Shown: piece by piece, positions 13,670-26,209 of the stretch | Layout: the number at the start of each line of letters is the position of its first letter | Position numbering within the stretch: position 1 is the stretch's first letter | DNA from: Rhizophagus clarus | Taxonomy: Eukaryota; Glomeromycota; Glomeromycetes; Glomerales; Glomeraceae | Assembly: GCA_015698045.1 (NCBI GenBank) | Contig: BLAL01000218.1 | Span: forward strand, 1,264,294 to 1,328,293 | Length of the DNA stretch: 64,000 nucleotides | Direction: 5' to 3' | The notes under the pieces: model-generated | The model's database searches: none | Told to the model about the DNA's origin: nothing | Seen by the model: only the letters and a program-made list of their open reading frames with translations | Position numbers and translations under genes: made by a program

Positions 13670-14414
13670 ATCAATGATATATACATACATTTTTTTATTT
13701 ATTTATTTAGTAGTTAATACCATTTTATTATTGTTATTATTATTTTAATTTTAATGGTTTTGATCAGTTATGAGTATATTATACGCGTATACTATATGAT
13801 ATAATTTTTAAAGAACTTTTTTAAAAAAATTAAAAAAAATTAATAATACACTGTTCTTTTTTTTTTTTTTTTTTTTCTGAATAAACCGAAAAAAAAAATA
13901 AATAAAAAAAAAAAAAAAGGAATGAATAATTATGAAGAATAAAATATTTTATCTGTAGGTTAGTAAAAATTATTATTTACTTTGAATATTGATCAAATAA
14001 AAAGAATTATTTATTTTCAAATTAAATCGTTAAATCGTTTCACGATTATTATTTGGATGTACAATAATTAAAATTCTTTAAATTTTAAGTTACTTTTCAA
14101 CTCTTTTTTGTTGTTTGTTGATATTATCCTACGAGCGCGTGATTAAATATCCTGGTCACAGGAAAACCGATGAATTTCTATTTATCTAATTAATTATTTA
14201 TTTATTTATTATATAGACAAAAAATAAACATAAAATGATATGGCACCTATAAAAACTATCTAAAAAGGTATGTAAATCCAAACCCCTGAAGGAATGTAGA
14301 ATAAGGGATAGATCGGATCTCATATTAAAAAAACCTCTAAAGTCATCTAAACGAATGATTTCTTTATTTTACTTAGACAACATAGTCGCACGGTAATAAG
14401 CTGGTAGAAACAAT
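13670..14414. other. Convergent intergenic region, ABC transporter to kinase C
   Basis: The 3' ends of the ABC transporter and kinase C face each other here. Low-complexity A and T runs lie at about 13856-13920. No further exon is seen. Confidence 0.45.
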
Positions 14415-16334
14415 TCAAATGTCAAGATTTATTATTTTCGTAACGTAGTCTGTATAACAATATTTATAATAAATTAAGAGGCGTTGATTTTGATTAAAAA
14501 GTTATCATGATTAATCGTAGATTATTTATTTACTTACGATTATCATTAGATTCATCAGAATTTATATTAATATCAATATCGAATTTCAGTTCAATAGATG
14601 AATAATCTGGAAAAGCATGAATTTGAATTAGATATCATATATTAATTTTGTGATAACTTTAAAATGATATTTACCATTATCTTCATTATTATTAACCAAT
14701 TTAATTTTTTTAATAATTTTATCTATTATATCATTTTAACAAATAAAACAACTGATTAGTTATATAATTATGAATTAATCATTCAGAAAAAAAAATTATT
14801 TTTTGTACCATTCGTACCATTCTCATCTAAATCGTCGATCTTCCTTTTACCTTTTTTTTTTTTTTAAAAAAAATGGAGTGTTAGGATAATGTAATAATTC
14901 ATATGATAAATAATGTTTTGATAATGTAATAATTCATATGATAAATAATGTTTTGATAATGTAATAATTCATATGATAAATAATGTTTTGATAATGTAAT
15001 AATTCATATGATAAATAATGTTTTGATAATGTAATAATTCATATGATAAATAATGTTTTGATATTTATAATTATAATTAATTACCAAATTTTGAGGTGAT
15101 ATTTTGAGTGATATTTTGACTCTTCAGACTTATTGTAGATAATGCAGATTTTATCATTTCACTTAAGGGTCTACTTTTATAGATAGCACCCGGATTATTA
15201 GTTGTGACAGGTCCAATATTTGGTGATTCCATGATTTTAGTTGGATTTTTATTAATAATATTTTTAATTTCATTGTAAAATATTGTTTTAACTTTTTGTA
15301 GTAAATTACTAGCTGTTGGTCTTTCATTTGGATCAAGATGCCAACATTCCTTCATTAATTCAATGTAACCTTCAGGTGCATTTGTTATAATCGGAGGACG
15401 AAGACCATCACATATTTGAATTATAAGATCTGTATCATGACTTTTATCCCAAAAAGGTCTTCGACCTGTCATTAATTCCCACATAATCATACCGAAACTA
15501 TATATGTCTGATGCTTTAGTATATTTTCGTCCTTGTAAGACCTCTGGTGCAACATAAGGAATAATGCCGTAAATTTCATTATCCTTATCATCGAATGGTT
15601 CAATTGCAGATTTACTTATTCCCAAATCGCTTATTATTGGAGTTTCACCTGTTGCCACTAAGATATTTCCACTATGATAATCTCGATGAATAATATTTGC
15701 ATCATGCATATTATTAAGCCCATTAACAATGCATTGTAATTTAATTAACTTTTTAAACCAACTAATATTGTAAAATTCATTAGTTATATGATTTCTTAGG
15801 TCTCCAGATTCATAATATTTTGTAATTATCATGAAATTTTGGGTGTTAGAATGTTGAGTAATTCCAAAATATTTATTAATGTAATTGAAGTGATCGTGAC
15901 ATGTGTAGACATTTTTACTGTTATAATTTGTAGCATAATTATAAAATACCATCAGCTAAAATAAAATGAGTTATTTAAATATAAATTTTCTTAAATTAAA
16001 ATTTGTAAACCTAGATAATAAATACATACTGTACCTCATTTAACTCTTTAGCGGAGATGTTACTAGAATTACTAAGTTCCTTGAGTGCGACTGTCATTTT
16101 ACCAATACGATAAGGTGGTGGAGCACTCCAATCTCGTGGACCATCAATCCAAGTAGCTTTATAAATTTTGCTAAATCCTCCTTCGGTAATGAATTCTACA
16201 TCCTTAAATTTTTCATAGGGAACAAATTCCATTTTAGCGTTTCTTTTCGAATGTGTATAACTTATAAAATCATCAATAACTTTATTTTCACATATGTATT
16301 CAGAAGTTGGTATAAAAATAAATAAGTCGGTCAT
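14415..16334 (-). CDS. TKL protein kinase C (intact)
   Basis: Exons 16035-16334, 15085-15955, 14818-14850, 14675-14722, 14538-14606 and 14415-14449 give 451 residues without a break. The N-lobe holds EGGFSKIYKATW (glycine loop) and MTVALKELS (VAIK-type lysine). The C-lobe holds IIHRDYHSGN (catalytic Asp and Asn), SDLGIS (DLG in place of DFG), YVAPEVLQG and DIYSFGMIMWELMTGRR. This is a full set of catalytic residues, so the enzyme is probably an active Ser/Thr or dual-specificity TKL kinase. After the domain come ESPNIGPVTTNNPGAIYKSR and PLSEMI, then a Lys/Asp-rich tail on four short exons ending DYVTKIINLDI. It has no transmembrane segment or signal peptide, so it is likely cytosolic. It is nearly identical to kinase E. 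The intron at 14851-15084 contains a five-copy minisatellite that kinase E lacks. Confidence 0.9.
14885..15060. repeat. 35 bp x 5 minisatellite in a kinase C intron
   Basis: Five essentially perfect head-to-tail copies begin at 14885, 14920, 14955, 14990 and 15025 (GATAATGTAATAATTCATAT and so on). The whole array lies within the intron between exons 2 and 3 of kinase C. The same intron of kinase E has one diverged unit. Confidence 0.95.
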
Positions 16335-16784
16335 GTTATAAATAATAATAATTTTATTTTTTTACAAAATGTTCTTTGGAATAATTTTATATAAATTTTG
16401 AACGTATATTTATTGTTTTCTATCATATTTAAAGTAATAATATGACGTTAAAGCATTTCCGAATATCAGTTTATGTCTAGTGAAACAAATCAACTTTGTA
16501 TAAAAAACTATTATGCTTGCTTTTAAGAACCCCAAAAATAGGATATGTCGGACAAGTAGTCTAAAAAGGACATATTTAACATTGACACTATAATGTGGAA
16601 TTTTATCTTTCAATCCCTTCCAATTCCAGTAATTTTCAATTAAATAGTTATTCGGCACAAAGCGTCGAGTCGAGTAACTGTGTAATATTTTATGTGCATT
16701 TGAAAGATTTAAGTCCAAATATGCTTCCAACTTTCACTGATTTTAACAATGAAATCAAGAAAAGGACGGTCTTTCAAAATTTTG

Positions 16785-16990
16785 ATATTTTTAGTTCTTT
16801 AAGAAAGCAATTATACATTTTTCTTTCGTCATTACAATCACTTATTTGAACATCAATTTATTTGGTATTATAACTAAATCCACCTTCTGCAATCAATTTT
16901 ATATCCTTAAAACTAAGGAAACTATTCCATGTTTCTTCGTCGATTTGTCAGCTTGATCTTCTTGATGAATATTATTAAACATCATTTATA
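16785..16990 (-). pseudogene. Relic of an F-type kinase exon 1
   Basis: The minus strand reads FKDIKLIAEGGFS, then YNTK, and then a stop. Kinase F reads IRLIAEGGFSKIYNTK at the same place. DNA similarity to kinase F exon 1 continues to about 16785 (the TTCTTTAAGAA and CTTTTCTTTCGTC stretches). The relic has small deletions and stops, and no exon 2 lies next to it. It sits 5' of kinase C, just as kinase F sits 5' of kinase E, so it looks like the remnant of a duplicated kinase pair. Confidence 0.75.
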
Positions 16991-17495
16991 ATTTATTGAT
17001 TGTTCAATGACATAAGATTATAAAAATTTTAGGAACAAACATGAACGTATATATTTATATATCATATATACTTTTTTCGTATTTTATCGCAAACTGAACT
17101 CTAAATAAAAAATAACAAGTTTTTGCAAAGTAATTTTTTTTTATTATCTCAATTACAGCGTTCAGTTCGGTAACATATATAGTTATAGAAATCATTCACA
17201 TACGCAGCATATTATACAATTCAAATCCAAGTGTATTTGTATATAAGATATAATAAATAAAATTTAGTAAAAACACAAAAATAATAAAATTTTTCTTACA
17301 AGTTGCACCCACGACTATTTCTGTAATAACCCAATAAAATAATTGTGTAATATTTAGAACCGATTATCTCTTGTGTTTGGTGACACTTCCAGCAGATTGA
17401 GTACAGTATAATAATTTTGGTTTAATTAGTCACATTTGTAAAGTCACAGACAGAGAATTTTATGAGATGAAACGTCTGGAAAATGATGGTTGTAT

Positions 17496-17839
17496 TAGGG
17501 TGTCCAGGATGGAACGATCGCACTTTTTGTCGTACTTTTTGCTATTTTTTCGCACTTTTTGGTGTGACCACATTTTTTGGCAAAAATTTCACATTTTCAC
17601 ATTATCCGCAGCAAATTAAATCCTATTGGTCAATTATCTTTCACATGATTCATTTTTTTTTTTTTGTTTATTATTTTGCCCAGAATTAAGTGATTGAATT
17701 TGATGTAAAATTATATTGTTAATTCCAGCCGGAATTACGTTAAATCTGGCCAGAATTAAAAATCGCACCAAAACACACTTTTTGTCTAAATCGCACCGCA
17801 CTTTTTGGGTCATCACACCATGAAATCCTGGACACCCTA
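17496..17839. mobile_element. hAT-like MITE (344 bp)
   Basis: The ends are a perfect 15 bp inverted repeat, TAGGGTGTCCAGGAT. Perfect 8 bp direct repeats GGTTGTAT flank it at 17488-17495 and 17840-17847. An 8 bp target duplication and a TAGGG terminus fit the hAT superfamily. It has no transposase. The short open frames inside are not genes. Confidence 0.9.
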
Positions 17840-18123
17840 GGTTGTATTAAAAAGATTAAGTAATTAAACTCAGCAAGTTCTGATTGAATAAAGATTTACT
17901 ATATTTGATCAATAAAAGATGAATCAATACTGCAATAGAAAATAGAAGGTATTAATAAAGATCCCTCGTCCAATTATATGTTAACAATGACTTGAATGAT
18001 AAATCAAGTATAATTTATAATTATATCATTGCAATAACAGAATATAAATCATACTTTTTTTGTGATTTTTTTCTTTTTATATAACTTATCCATACTTCAC
18101 ACTAATACAAATTTGTAACTGAC

Positions 18124-18600
18124 ATGTTTATACAATTTTTAAAATGTGCATTATTTTGGGCTGGTTATGAATTAGTCATAGTTAGCATTGTGTATATGCT
18201 GACTAAAATTTTTTTCGTATGTAAGTCATTTAATAATATTGCGGTTAAGTTTACTATATAGCATTTTAAGGATATTGGTTAACAAATTTATACATGAAAC
18301 AATTGCGAAAAGTGTCCCCATGATACTAATTTATTTAAATTTGGAAATCACCCTTTTGTTTCTAAACGAATTTTTATTTTCAAAGTGATTCATAGTCTCA
18401 CATACACAATTCCATAATATGAGAAATTTTTCATGTCATTTAAATCCCTTATCATTAGTATAATTTCTTCGAATTTCTAAAGGGTTGTGGATCAAGCTGG
18501 TCAGCATCATTTAGTACAAAAAGATTTGAATGCCAGCTTTTTAACAACCTTTATTTTTGCTGTAGCTACTTTCACGTGTGCATATGCATACGCTTATAGT
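18124..18600 (+). CDS. Possible small membrane-protein gene (tentative)
   Basis: Two stretches look exon-like. The first starts at ATG 18124 (MFIQFLKCALFWAGYELVIV and onward) and ends at a GTAAGT donor at 18221. The second, about 18482-18599, reads VVDQAGQHHLVQKDLNASFL followed by a hydrophobic helix, and ends at a GTAAGT-type donor. Both encode plausible membrane segments. I could not find an acceptor that joins them in frame, and no 3' exon is obvious, so the model is incomplete. It may be a real small gene, a relic or chance. Confidence 0.2.
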
Positions 18601-19720
18601 AAGTTAACCTTTCAAGTGTTTGAGTGTACATTTTAAATTATCCAGAAACAATTATTCTCCTGAAGAAATCAAGGAGATTGCTTTTTTTTAATTGTTTTTT
18701 ATAATTGCTTTTTTAAAACAAAATTCTTTGCTTCATGATTGTCCCAAAGATCAAAATCATAGTAGTTCATTAGGAACACTACAAACTAAATGAAATTGCT
18801 TATTCTTCCAACTTCTATCTTTATTTTTTCCATATTTTTTTTTTTCGAAAAGTATAGGTATAAAACTTTGGAATAAACACAAGCTTCTCTGTCCAATTTT
18901 GAGTTTAGCTAAAGAATTTATAGGACAATTTGCTTGACAGAAAAGGCACTGTAATGTTGGATGTGGTTAATATCCAATTGGATATTAATTGGGCATTGAC
19001 ATATCGACTTGCAGTATATCCAATAGACGATAGCCCACGTTGAAAGGCAATTATAAAACTGCGTTGTCGTAATATTCAGGAGAAGAGTTTTTTAAAGATT
19101 AATTATACCTGGCAAAGAGTAAGCATTAATAAATTTCACTTGCAAATGTAGAGCTTAATAATGATGAAGAAAAAAAAAATTATTTACAATAAGTATTAAA
19201 GATGCAATAATTAGAAATATATAAAGACATAAATTATATCGATCACATTTAGCACTTAGACCATTAACTTTTTATATAAATTATATAAATATAATATAGG
19301 CAATACATATTAATCACTCAAACTTCCATATATCGAGGTTCCATATATTTATTTCAGAAATATTGAAATATTGTGATCTATTTGCGAAATCAAAATTTTT
19401 CGACTGCTATTTCCCTCTATCATTAATTATTAATTAAATAAAGTAACCAAACCCATCTAGTAATATTTTATAACAAATTATAATTTATAAACAATCATAT
19501 GTAATGAAGTTTAACATTAAAATCATGCATTAATGTTCGAGTAATATTCTACCAAACAGTTTTGCACCTTCATGTCATGATATTTCGGACAGTCGGAAAA
19601 ACATGAAGATGTTGTGCTAGAAACGACGTGCTGAACCAAACAAAATTACGACAATAAATATATTCAATCAAACACGTAATTAAATGTGGATCCAACCATA
19701 GTTAAATCCACCATTCCAAA
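18601..19720. other. Intergenic between the MITE region and kinase D
   Basis: AT-rich. I see no supported exon, RNA gene or repeat structure. Confidence 0.4.
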
Positions 19721-21411
19721 CTAGTTAAATATTCCTTCAGCAATGTAATCTATATAAACATAAATGAAATGTTAATTTTGATAGAAGTATTGACATTAAA
19801 CATAAACATTATTCAATTACTCACAATAATTATTTGATTCGCCAGTATTTGTTTCAATGCCATTATCAAGTTCCATTAAATAATCTAAAGAATACATATT
19901 TTAATTATATATAAAAAAACGAAAACAAAAATAAATAAATAAATAAAAAGGACGTTTACCATTATGTTCACTTTCAAACGATTTAATTTTTTTATTGAAT
20001 TTATCTAATATAATTTTTCAAATAAAACAAATTTATTATATAAATAATTATTACAATATATATATATATATATATTTACCATTCTCATAATTATCTTTAA
20101 TTAAATCATCAATCTTTCTTTTGTCTTTTTTTTTTTTAAAAAAAAAAAAAAAATTCAAGGTTATTAGTGATAATGTAATAATTGATACCATTTATCGTAA
20201 AAACTAAAAGAGAAGTTACCAATTTTTGAAGTGACATTTAAATTTCTTAAATTTATTGTCAATATTGCAGAATTTATCATTTCATTTAAAGGTCTACTTT
20301 TATAGATAGCGCCTGGATTATTGGTCGGGACAGGTCCAATATATGGTGATTCTATGATTTTAGTTTGATTTTCACGATTCATTTCATAAGCTAACATAGT
20401 TTTAACTTTGTGTAGTAAATTACTAGCTGTTGGTCTTTCATTTGGATTGGAATGCCAACATTCTTTCATTAATTCAATGTAACCGTCGGGTGCATTTGTG
20501 ACAATTGGAGGACGAAGACCATCACATATTTCGACAATAAGTTTTGTATCATGAACTTTATCCCAAAAAGGTCTTCTACCTGTCATTAATTCCCACATAA
20601 TCATGCCAAAACTATATATATCTGATGCTTTAGTATATTTTTGTCCTTGAAAAATCTCTGGAGAAACATAAGGAATAACGCCATAAATTTCATTCTTGCT
20701 AGAACATAGTGCAGATTTATTTAATCCTATATCACTAGTTATTGGAATCCCATATGATGCTAAAAAGATATTTCCACTATGATAATCTCGATGGATAATA
20801 TTTACATCATGTATGTTTTTAAGTCCACCTATAATAAATTGTAATTTTAATAATTTATCAAACCATGTAATTTTATAAAAATCAATAATTAAATGATTTC
20901 TTAGATCTCCAGATTCATAATATTTTGTAATTATCATAAAATTTTTGGTAAAAGGATTTTGAGTAAATCCGAAATACTTGTTAATGTAATTGACGTGATC
21001 ATAATATGCGTAACCTGTTTCATTTATACTATTTAAAGAATAATTATATAGCTAAAAAGAAAAAAAGAAAAAAAAAATTATTAAATATTAAAAATATACA
21101 TGATTTATTATATTTTTCGAATATTTTACCTCTTCCAATTCTCCAGAGTTAATGTTATTAGAATCATTAAGCTCTTTAAGAGTGACTATCATTTTACCAC
21201 TACGATAAGGTGGCGGAGCATTCCAATCACGTGGGCCCTCCTTCCAAGTAGCTTTATAAATTTTACTAAATCCTCCCTCGTTGATGAATGTTATGTCTGT
21301 GAATTTACTATAAGAAATAAATTCCATTTTACCATATTTTTTTAAATGTGTGTAACTTATAAAATCATCGACAACTTTATTTCCGCACTTTTGATAAAAA
21401 TAATCGGACAT
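19721..21411 (-). CDS. TKL protein kinase D (intact, C-type)
   Basis: Exons 21130-21411, 20220-21051, 20080-20124, 19960-20004, 19825-19884 and 19721-19749 give 430 residues. The N-lobe holds EGGFSKIYKATW and MIVTLKELN. The C-lobe holds IIHRDYHSGN, SDIGLN at the DFG position (Asp kept, Phe and Gly region changed to IG), YVSPEIFQG and DIYSFGMIMWELMTGRR. The juxta-domain motif is GAIYKSRPLNEM. The shared insert PRDWNAPPPYRSGK in the N-lobe marks it as the C/E type. The tail follows the usual pattern (KRKIDDLI, KFNKKIKSF, DYLMELDNGIE) but ends with the divergent YYIAEGIFN. Activity is likely, although the altered DFG and APE neighbours could weaken it. Confidence 0.9.
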
Positions 21412-23017
21412 TTTGTTATTTTTTTTTAAGCAAAAACTGATATAAAATTTTGTTTACTAGATGGATATATCTTGTATATATACTTTTTTATAATGATTAT
21501 CAATTACAAAGAATTCGATTAGATATTCTTAAAAAGTGTTCCATAATAAAGTTTCACAAGATTGTATCATAAAGTGAACTTGATCGGCGATGATCCAAAT
21601 GTTAGATTAAAAGAATATTCTGAGATTATTTACATAATAAAATAGAACATTAAGCGGTATACTATATTAAGCAACATTTCCTTTCATTCTTTTTTATGCT
21701 CGACAAATTACATGACAATTCAAATTTTATTGTTTATAAAACTTGATATTTTGAATTTTAGAAAAAGAATTTCGAATTCTTAAGAATTTCATAACTGAAA
21801 TTATCCAATAAAGGGAATCTACTATCATTTTGGCTATGTAATACAGAAATACTGATGCACTCCTATGTGCATAACAGGTTATTTACCATAGTAAAAAAAA
21901 AGGGACCACATAATTATTAATTTTTCATTGAGATTAGATTATTTTGATTTTGTATACCGCAAATAGAATTCCAATCTAAGATATTTCATTGTATCAAATT
22001 ATATCTCCGTTTTGTTTTATGACTCCGTGAACACAAAGTGTGCTACGGCCAACAATTTAATTAAAAATTCCGTGAATATGCTACATTTTTGGAAGCAATA
22101 ACAAAGGTAGTCATATGGTACTAGGTAAAATCATCGAAACAATAAAATGTTAATTAATATTAAATTATGAGCTTATTTGTCAAAATAATCCGGAAAATCA
22201 TATATATTTTAAATCACAATAAATTCCAAAAACGATATTTCATTTGAAAACTAATTTTTTCAATGATTTATTGTACTAAATCATGTAATTATATATGTAA
22301 AAGAATTCCTATTATATTTAAACTTTTGAGTAAATATCAGATCTGCTTAAAAGGGGGCGCACATCTGTCCGACAAGGTTTATTTTCCCGATGGTACTATA
22401 TCAAAGACTAATAGCCTTTTATAGTATGTAAACTTGCCATTATGTTTTCGAATTCAGTAATACATAATGAAGTTTGGTGAATGATCATATGTATGCAATT
22501 TATATACTGTATAATTAAGCATGAATTAAGCCATTAAACTAATAAAGGAATTTATTATTGTCTTGCTACTTATTACAGATCACACAAATTCCGATAATTT
22601 TTATTTTGTTGTTTTTATGTTTAAATCGAAATTTTACAATGGTTAAAAAAAAAAAATTATTATTTAAATTTTTATTTTGATTTGATAATTAAATTAATAT
22701 CAGATATTATTACTAATTTTTATAATTAAATTAAATATTTTACTTTTAGTATATACAGTTAATGTTGCTTGCAAAAAGTAATTTTTTTGATTTTAGATAA
22801 ATTTTGGATTTTTGAAATAGTCTTTAACGCAACAATATACAGTACATATGTAACAAATAACATGAAACAATTTAAATATCATTTCGCAGCGTAATAATAA
22901 TCTATATATTTATAATAAATTAAGCGTTAATATTGATTAAAAAAAAATTAACATGATTAATTGTTATTTATTTATTTACTTACGATTATTATTAAATTCC
23001 GCTTCAGAATCTATAAT
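21412..23017. other. Intergenic between kinases D and E
   Basis: Mostly featureless AT-rich DNA. About 22860-22990 is diverged DNA corresponding to the last exon and intron of kinase C. It is cut off from kinase E by the stop in the inserted element. Confidence 0.45.
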
Positions 23018-23167
23018 ACACTAGGGAACGGTTTCAGAACCGTTGTTAAGTCCGGAGTACGAGCGTAACTAAATGAACCAATCATGCATCGACTCAATTT
23101 TTGAGCTGGCGGACAGACGGACATTTTGTGTAACCTTTGCATAGTCCTTCGTTACACTCCGGACTAA
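23018..23167. mobile_element. ~150 bp MITE-like insertion in the kinase E tail exon
   Basis: Kinase C and kinase E align on both sides (CAGAATTTATA against CAGAATCTATA, then TATCAATATCGAATTTCA). About 150 bp is present only in E. The insert is rich in self-complementary sequence: AACGGTTTCAGAACCGTT (a near-palindrome) and an inverted pair AGTCCGGAGT (about 23049-23058) / ACTCCGGACT (about 23156-23165). The exact ends and target duplication are unclear, so the class is not assigned. Confidence 0.75.
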
Positions 23168-24799
23168 TTAGTATCAATATCGAATTTCAATGCAATAGTG
23201 ATGTAATCTAGAAAAAAAAACGTGTGTTTATTTAATATATTAATTTCGTAATAAATTAAAGTCTCTGAAAAGATATTTACCATTATTTTCATTGTTATCA
23301 ACCAATTTAATTTTTTTAATGATTTTGTCTATTATATTATTTAAACAAATAAAACAACCAATTAATTATATGAATTATGAAATTAATTACTGTAGAAAAA
23401 AAATTATTGTACCATTCTCATCTAGATCATTGATCTTTCTTTTGCCTTTGTTAAGAAAATATGTCGTAAGACTTTAGTAACAATGTAACAAATCATATAT
23501 GATAAATAATACTTTGATATTTATAATTGTAATTAATTACCAATTTTTGAGGTGATATTTTGAGTGATATTTTGACTCTTCAGACTTATTGTAGATAATG
23601 CAGATTTTATCATTTCACTTAAAGGTCTACTTTTATAGATAGCACCCGGATTATTAGTTGTGACAGGTCCAATATTTGGTGATTCCATGATTTTAGTTGG
23701 ATTTTTATTAATAATATTTTTAATTTCATTGTAAAATATTGTTTTAACTTTTTGTAGTAAATTACTAGCTGTTGGTCTTTCATTTGGATCAAGATGCCAA
23801 CATTCCTTCATTAATTCAATGTAACCTTCAGGTGCATTTGTTATAATCGGAGGACGAAGACCATCACATATTTGAATTATAAGATCTGTATCATGACTTT
23901 TATCCCAAAAAGGTCTTCGACCTGTCATTAATTCCCACATAATCATACCGAAACTATATATGTCTGATGCTTTAGTATATTTTCGTCCTTGTAAAACCTC
24001 TGGTGCAACATAAGGAATAATACCGTAAATTTCATTATCCTCATCATCTAATGGTTCAATTGCGGATTTACTTATTCCCAAATCGCTTATTATTGGAGTT
24101 TCACCTGTTGCCACTAAGATATTTCCACTATGATAATCTCGATGAATAATATTTGCATCATGCATATTATTAAGCCCATTAACAATGCATTGTAATTTAA
24201 TTAACTTTTTAAACCAACTAATATTGTAAAATTCATTAGTTATATGATTTCTTAGGTCTCCAGATTCATAATATTTTGTAATTATCATGAAATTTTGGGT
24301 GCTAGAATGTTGAGTAATTCCAAAATATTTATTAATGTAATTGAAGTGATTGTGACATGTGTAGACATTTTTACTGTTATAATTTGTAGCATAATTATAA
24401 AATATCATCAGCTAAAATAAAATGAGTTATTTAAATATGAATTTTCTTAAATTGTCTGTGATCTTAGATAATAAATACGTACTGTACCTCATTTAACTCT
24501 TTAGAGGAGATGTTACTAGAATTACTAAGTTCCTTGAGTGCGACTGTCATTTCACCACTACGATAAGGTGGTGGAGCACTCCAATCACGTGGGCCATCAA
24601 TCCAAGTAGCTTTATAAATTTTGCTAAATCCTCCTTCGGTAATGAATTCTACATCCTTAAACTTTTCATAGGGAGCAAATTCCATTTTAGCGTTTCTTTT
24701 CGAATGTGTATAACTTATAAATTCATCAATAACTTTATTTTTACATATGTATTCAGAGGTTGGTATAAAAGTAACATTTTGTTTCAATAAGTCGGTCAT
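23164..24799 (-). CDS. TKL protein kinase E, recent paralogue of C, truncated tail
   Basis: Exons 24488-24799, 23541-24411, 23413-23445, 23281-23328 and 23164-23207 give 435 residues. The kinase domain is intact and almost the same as in kinase C: EGGFSKIYKATW, MTVALKEL, IIHRDYHSGN, SDLGIS, YVAPEVLQG, then GAIYKSRPLSEMI. Exon 1 has four more residues than kinase C near the start (MTDLLKQNVTF against MTDLFIF). The tail ends at DYITIALKFDIDTN because the insertion at 23018-23167 supplies an in-frame TAG, and the last exon of kinase C is no longer reached. The catalytic function should be unaffected. Confidence 0.9.
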
Positions 24800-26209
24800 A
24801 TTGTAGATAACAATCTTTCAAAAATGAAGAATAAAAAAGTAATCTTTAGAAATTATATATGACTTTTTTCCTAATACAACGTGTTCAAAAATGATGATTC
24901 AATGAATAGTCATTATCATTTGGCATTAGTAATGTTACCCCGCATTTCGTCGGATTTATTTGTATGAAAAAAAAAAAAAAATAAATCTAGAATTTACAAA
25001 AATAGATATTTGGCTATTTTTTCCGAATAAATAAAGTTTGCCACAAGAGAGACAAAAATAATAAATCTTATGATTTTAGTAATTTTTAATAATGCTAAAG
25101 ATAAACAAATCTCTTTCTAATGCATAGTACCTCAATGCATAATATATTCATCCTATAAACTACATGCCAAATTACTGGCTTTTTAGAAGCTTTTCTATTT
25201 TTGGAACTGTTCGCAAATATTTGTTTCATAAATAAACGATTTAAATGATATACGAATTTATAATCATTTTCCATTGTTATCATGCATGCATACTAGATTG
25301 TTGATCATTTGAAAGAATCGCTTTGTATAATTTCTAAAAATGATTAAATGATTAAAATAGTAATCTTTTCAAAAATAATGGATCCAAATTTAGCACAATT
25401 GACAAGCGTCTTACGTGTATTCGATTTCTCACTCTATACTTTATTTTTTTTTTTTAATTTCCTTCAGTCAGATTCATTAAATCTGTATAATGTTCCTTCT
25501 TTGACAAAGAAAGACTTTGTAGGACGACTTTGCAGATAAATGCTTTCTTCTAACTCTAATAATACTTCATTAATAAAATAGTAACTCTTAATTAACATAG
25601 TTTGTGAATAGTTTCAACAAACCTCGTGGCTAAGACTAAAGATGAACGCCCCAAAATTTCTATAACCAGTTAAGGAACAAGTACTTTGGTTTCAGCCCTA
25701 CGATCTGCTTTATCTCGATCGGGCTGAATTTTTTTTATTTCTTCATTTGTCGTGAATTTTCACAATGATATCATTATGTATTAATCATGAACTATATTTC
25801 TATGGATAGAATTAAAGGAGATCAGATAAACCAAATATGTAAATACATTATAGATATATTATATACCTTTAGTATCAATATAATAAGATAATTGATAGGT
25901 AAAATAATCTGCACTCGCTTAAATTATAGTTTGGTATTTGAATTTCATTTTGCTGAAATTTTCTTCTCCAAGCTTTGGAACGTTGGACCTGCATATCGGT
26001 TAAACGATGTTCTTTTCTTTATATTCGTTGTTTCATTTACCACAGTAAGTAAGCCTTCGTCTTTCCCGTCATTACTATTACTTTTAATTTAACCCAACCT
26101 TCTTAATAAACGCTCATCATTCATTCTTACCTCGTTGGCCAAAGTATAATTTTTTCAATTCCTCAGCATGTGGACTATGGAGGAAAAATTATTTTTAACA
26201 ATTGTTTAA
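24800..26209. other. Intergenic between kinases E and F
   Basis: No supported exon. A hairpin-capable stretch lies at 25691-25728 (TTCAGCCC ... GGGCTGAA, with GATC on both arms). ORFs here are short and not protein-like. Confidence 0.4.

Noticed and set aside
17483..17689. ORF on the plus strand
   Set aside because: It lies within the hAT-like MITE and has no protein-like composition.
25691..25728. Hairpin resembling a bacterial terminator
   Set aside because: The genome is clearly eukaryotic, and no gene ends there.
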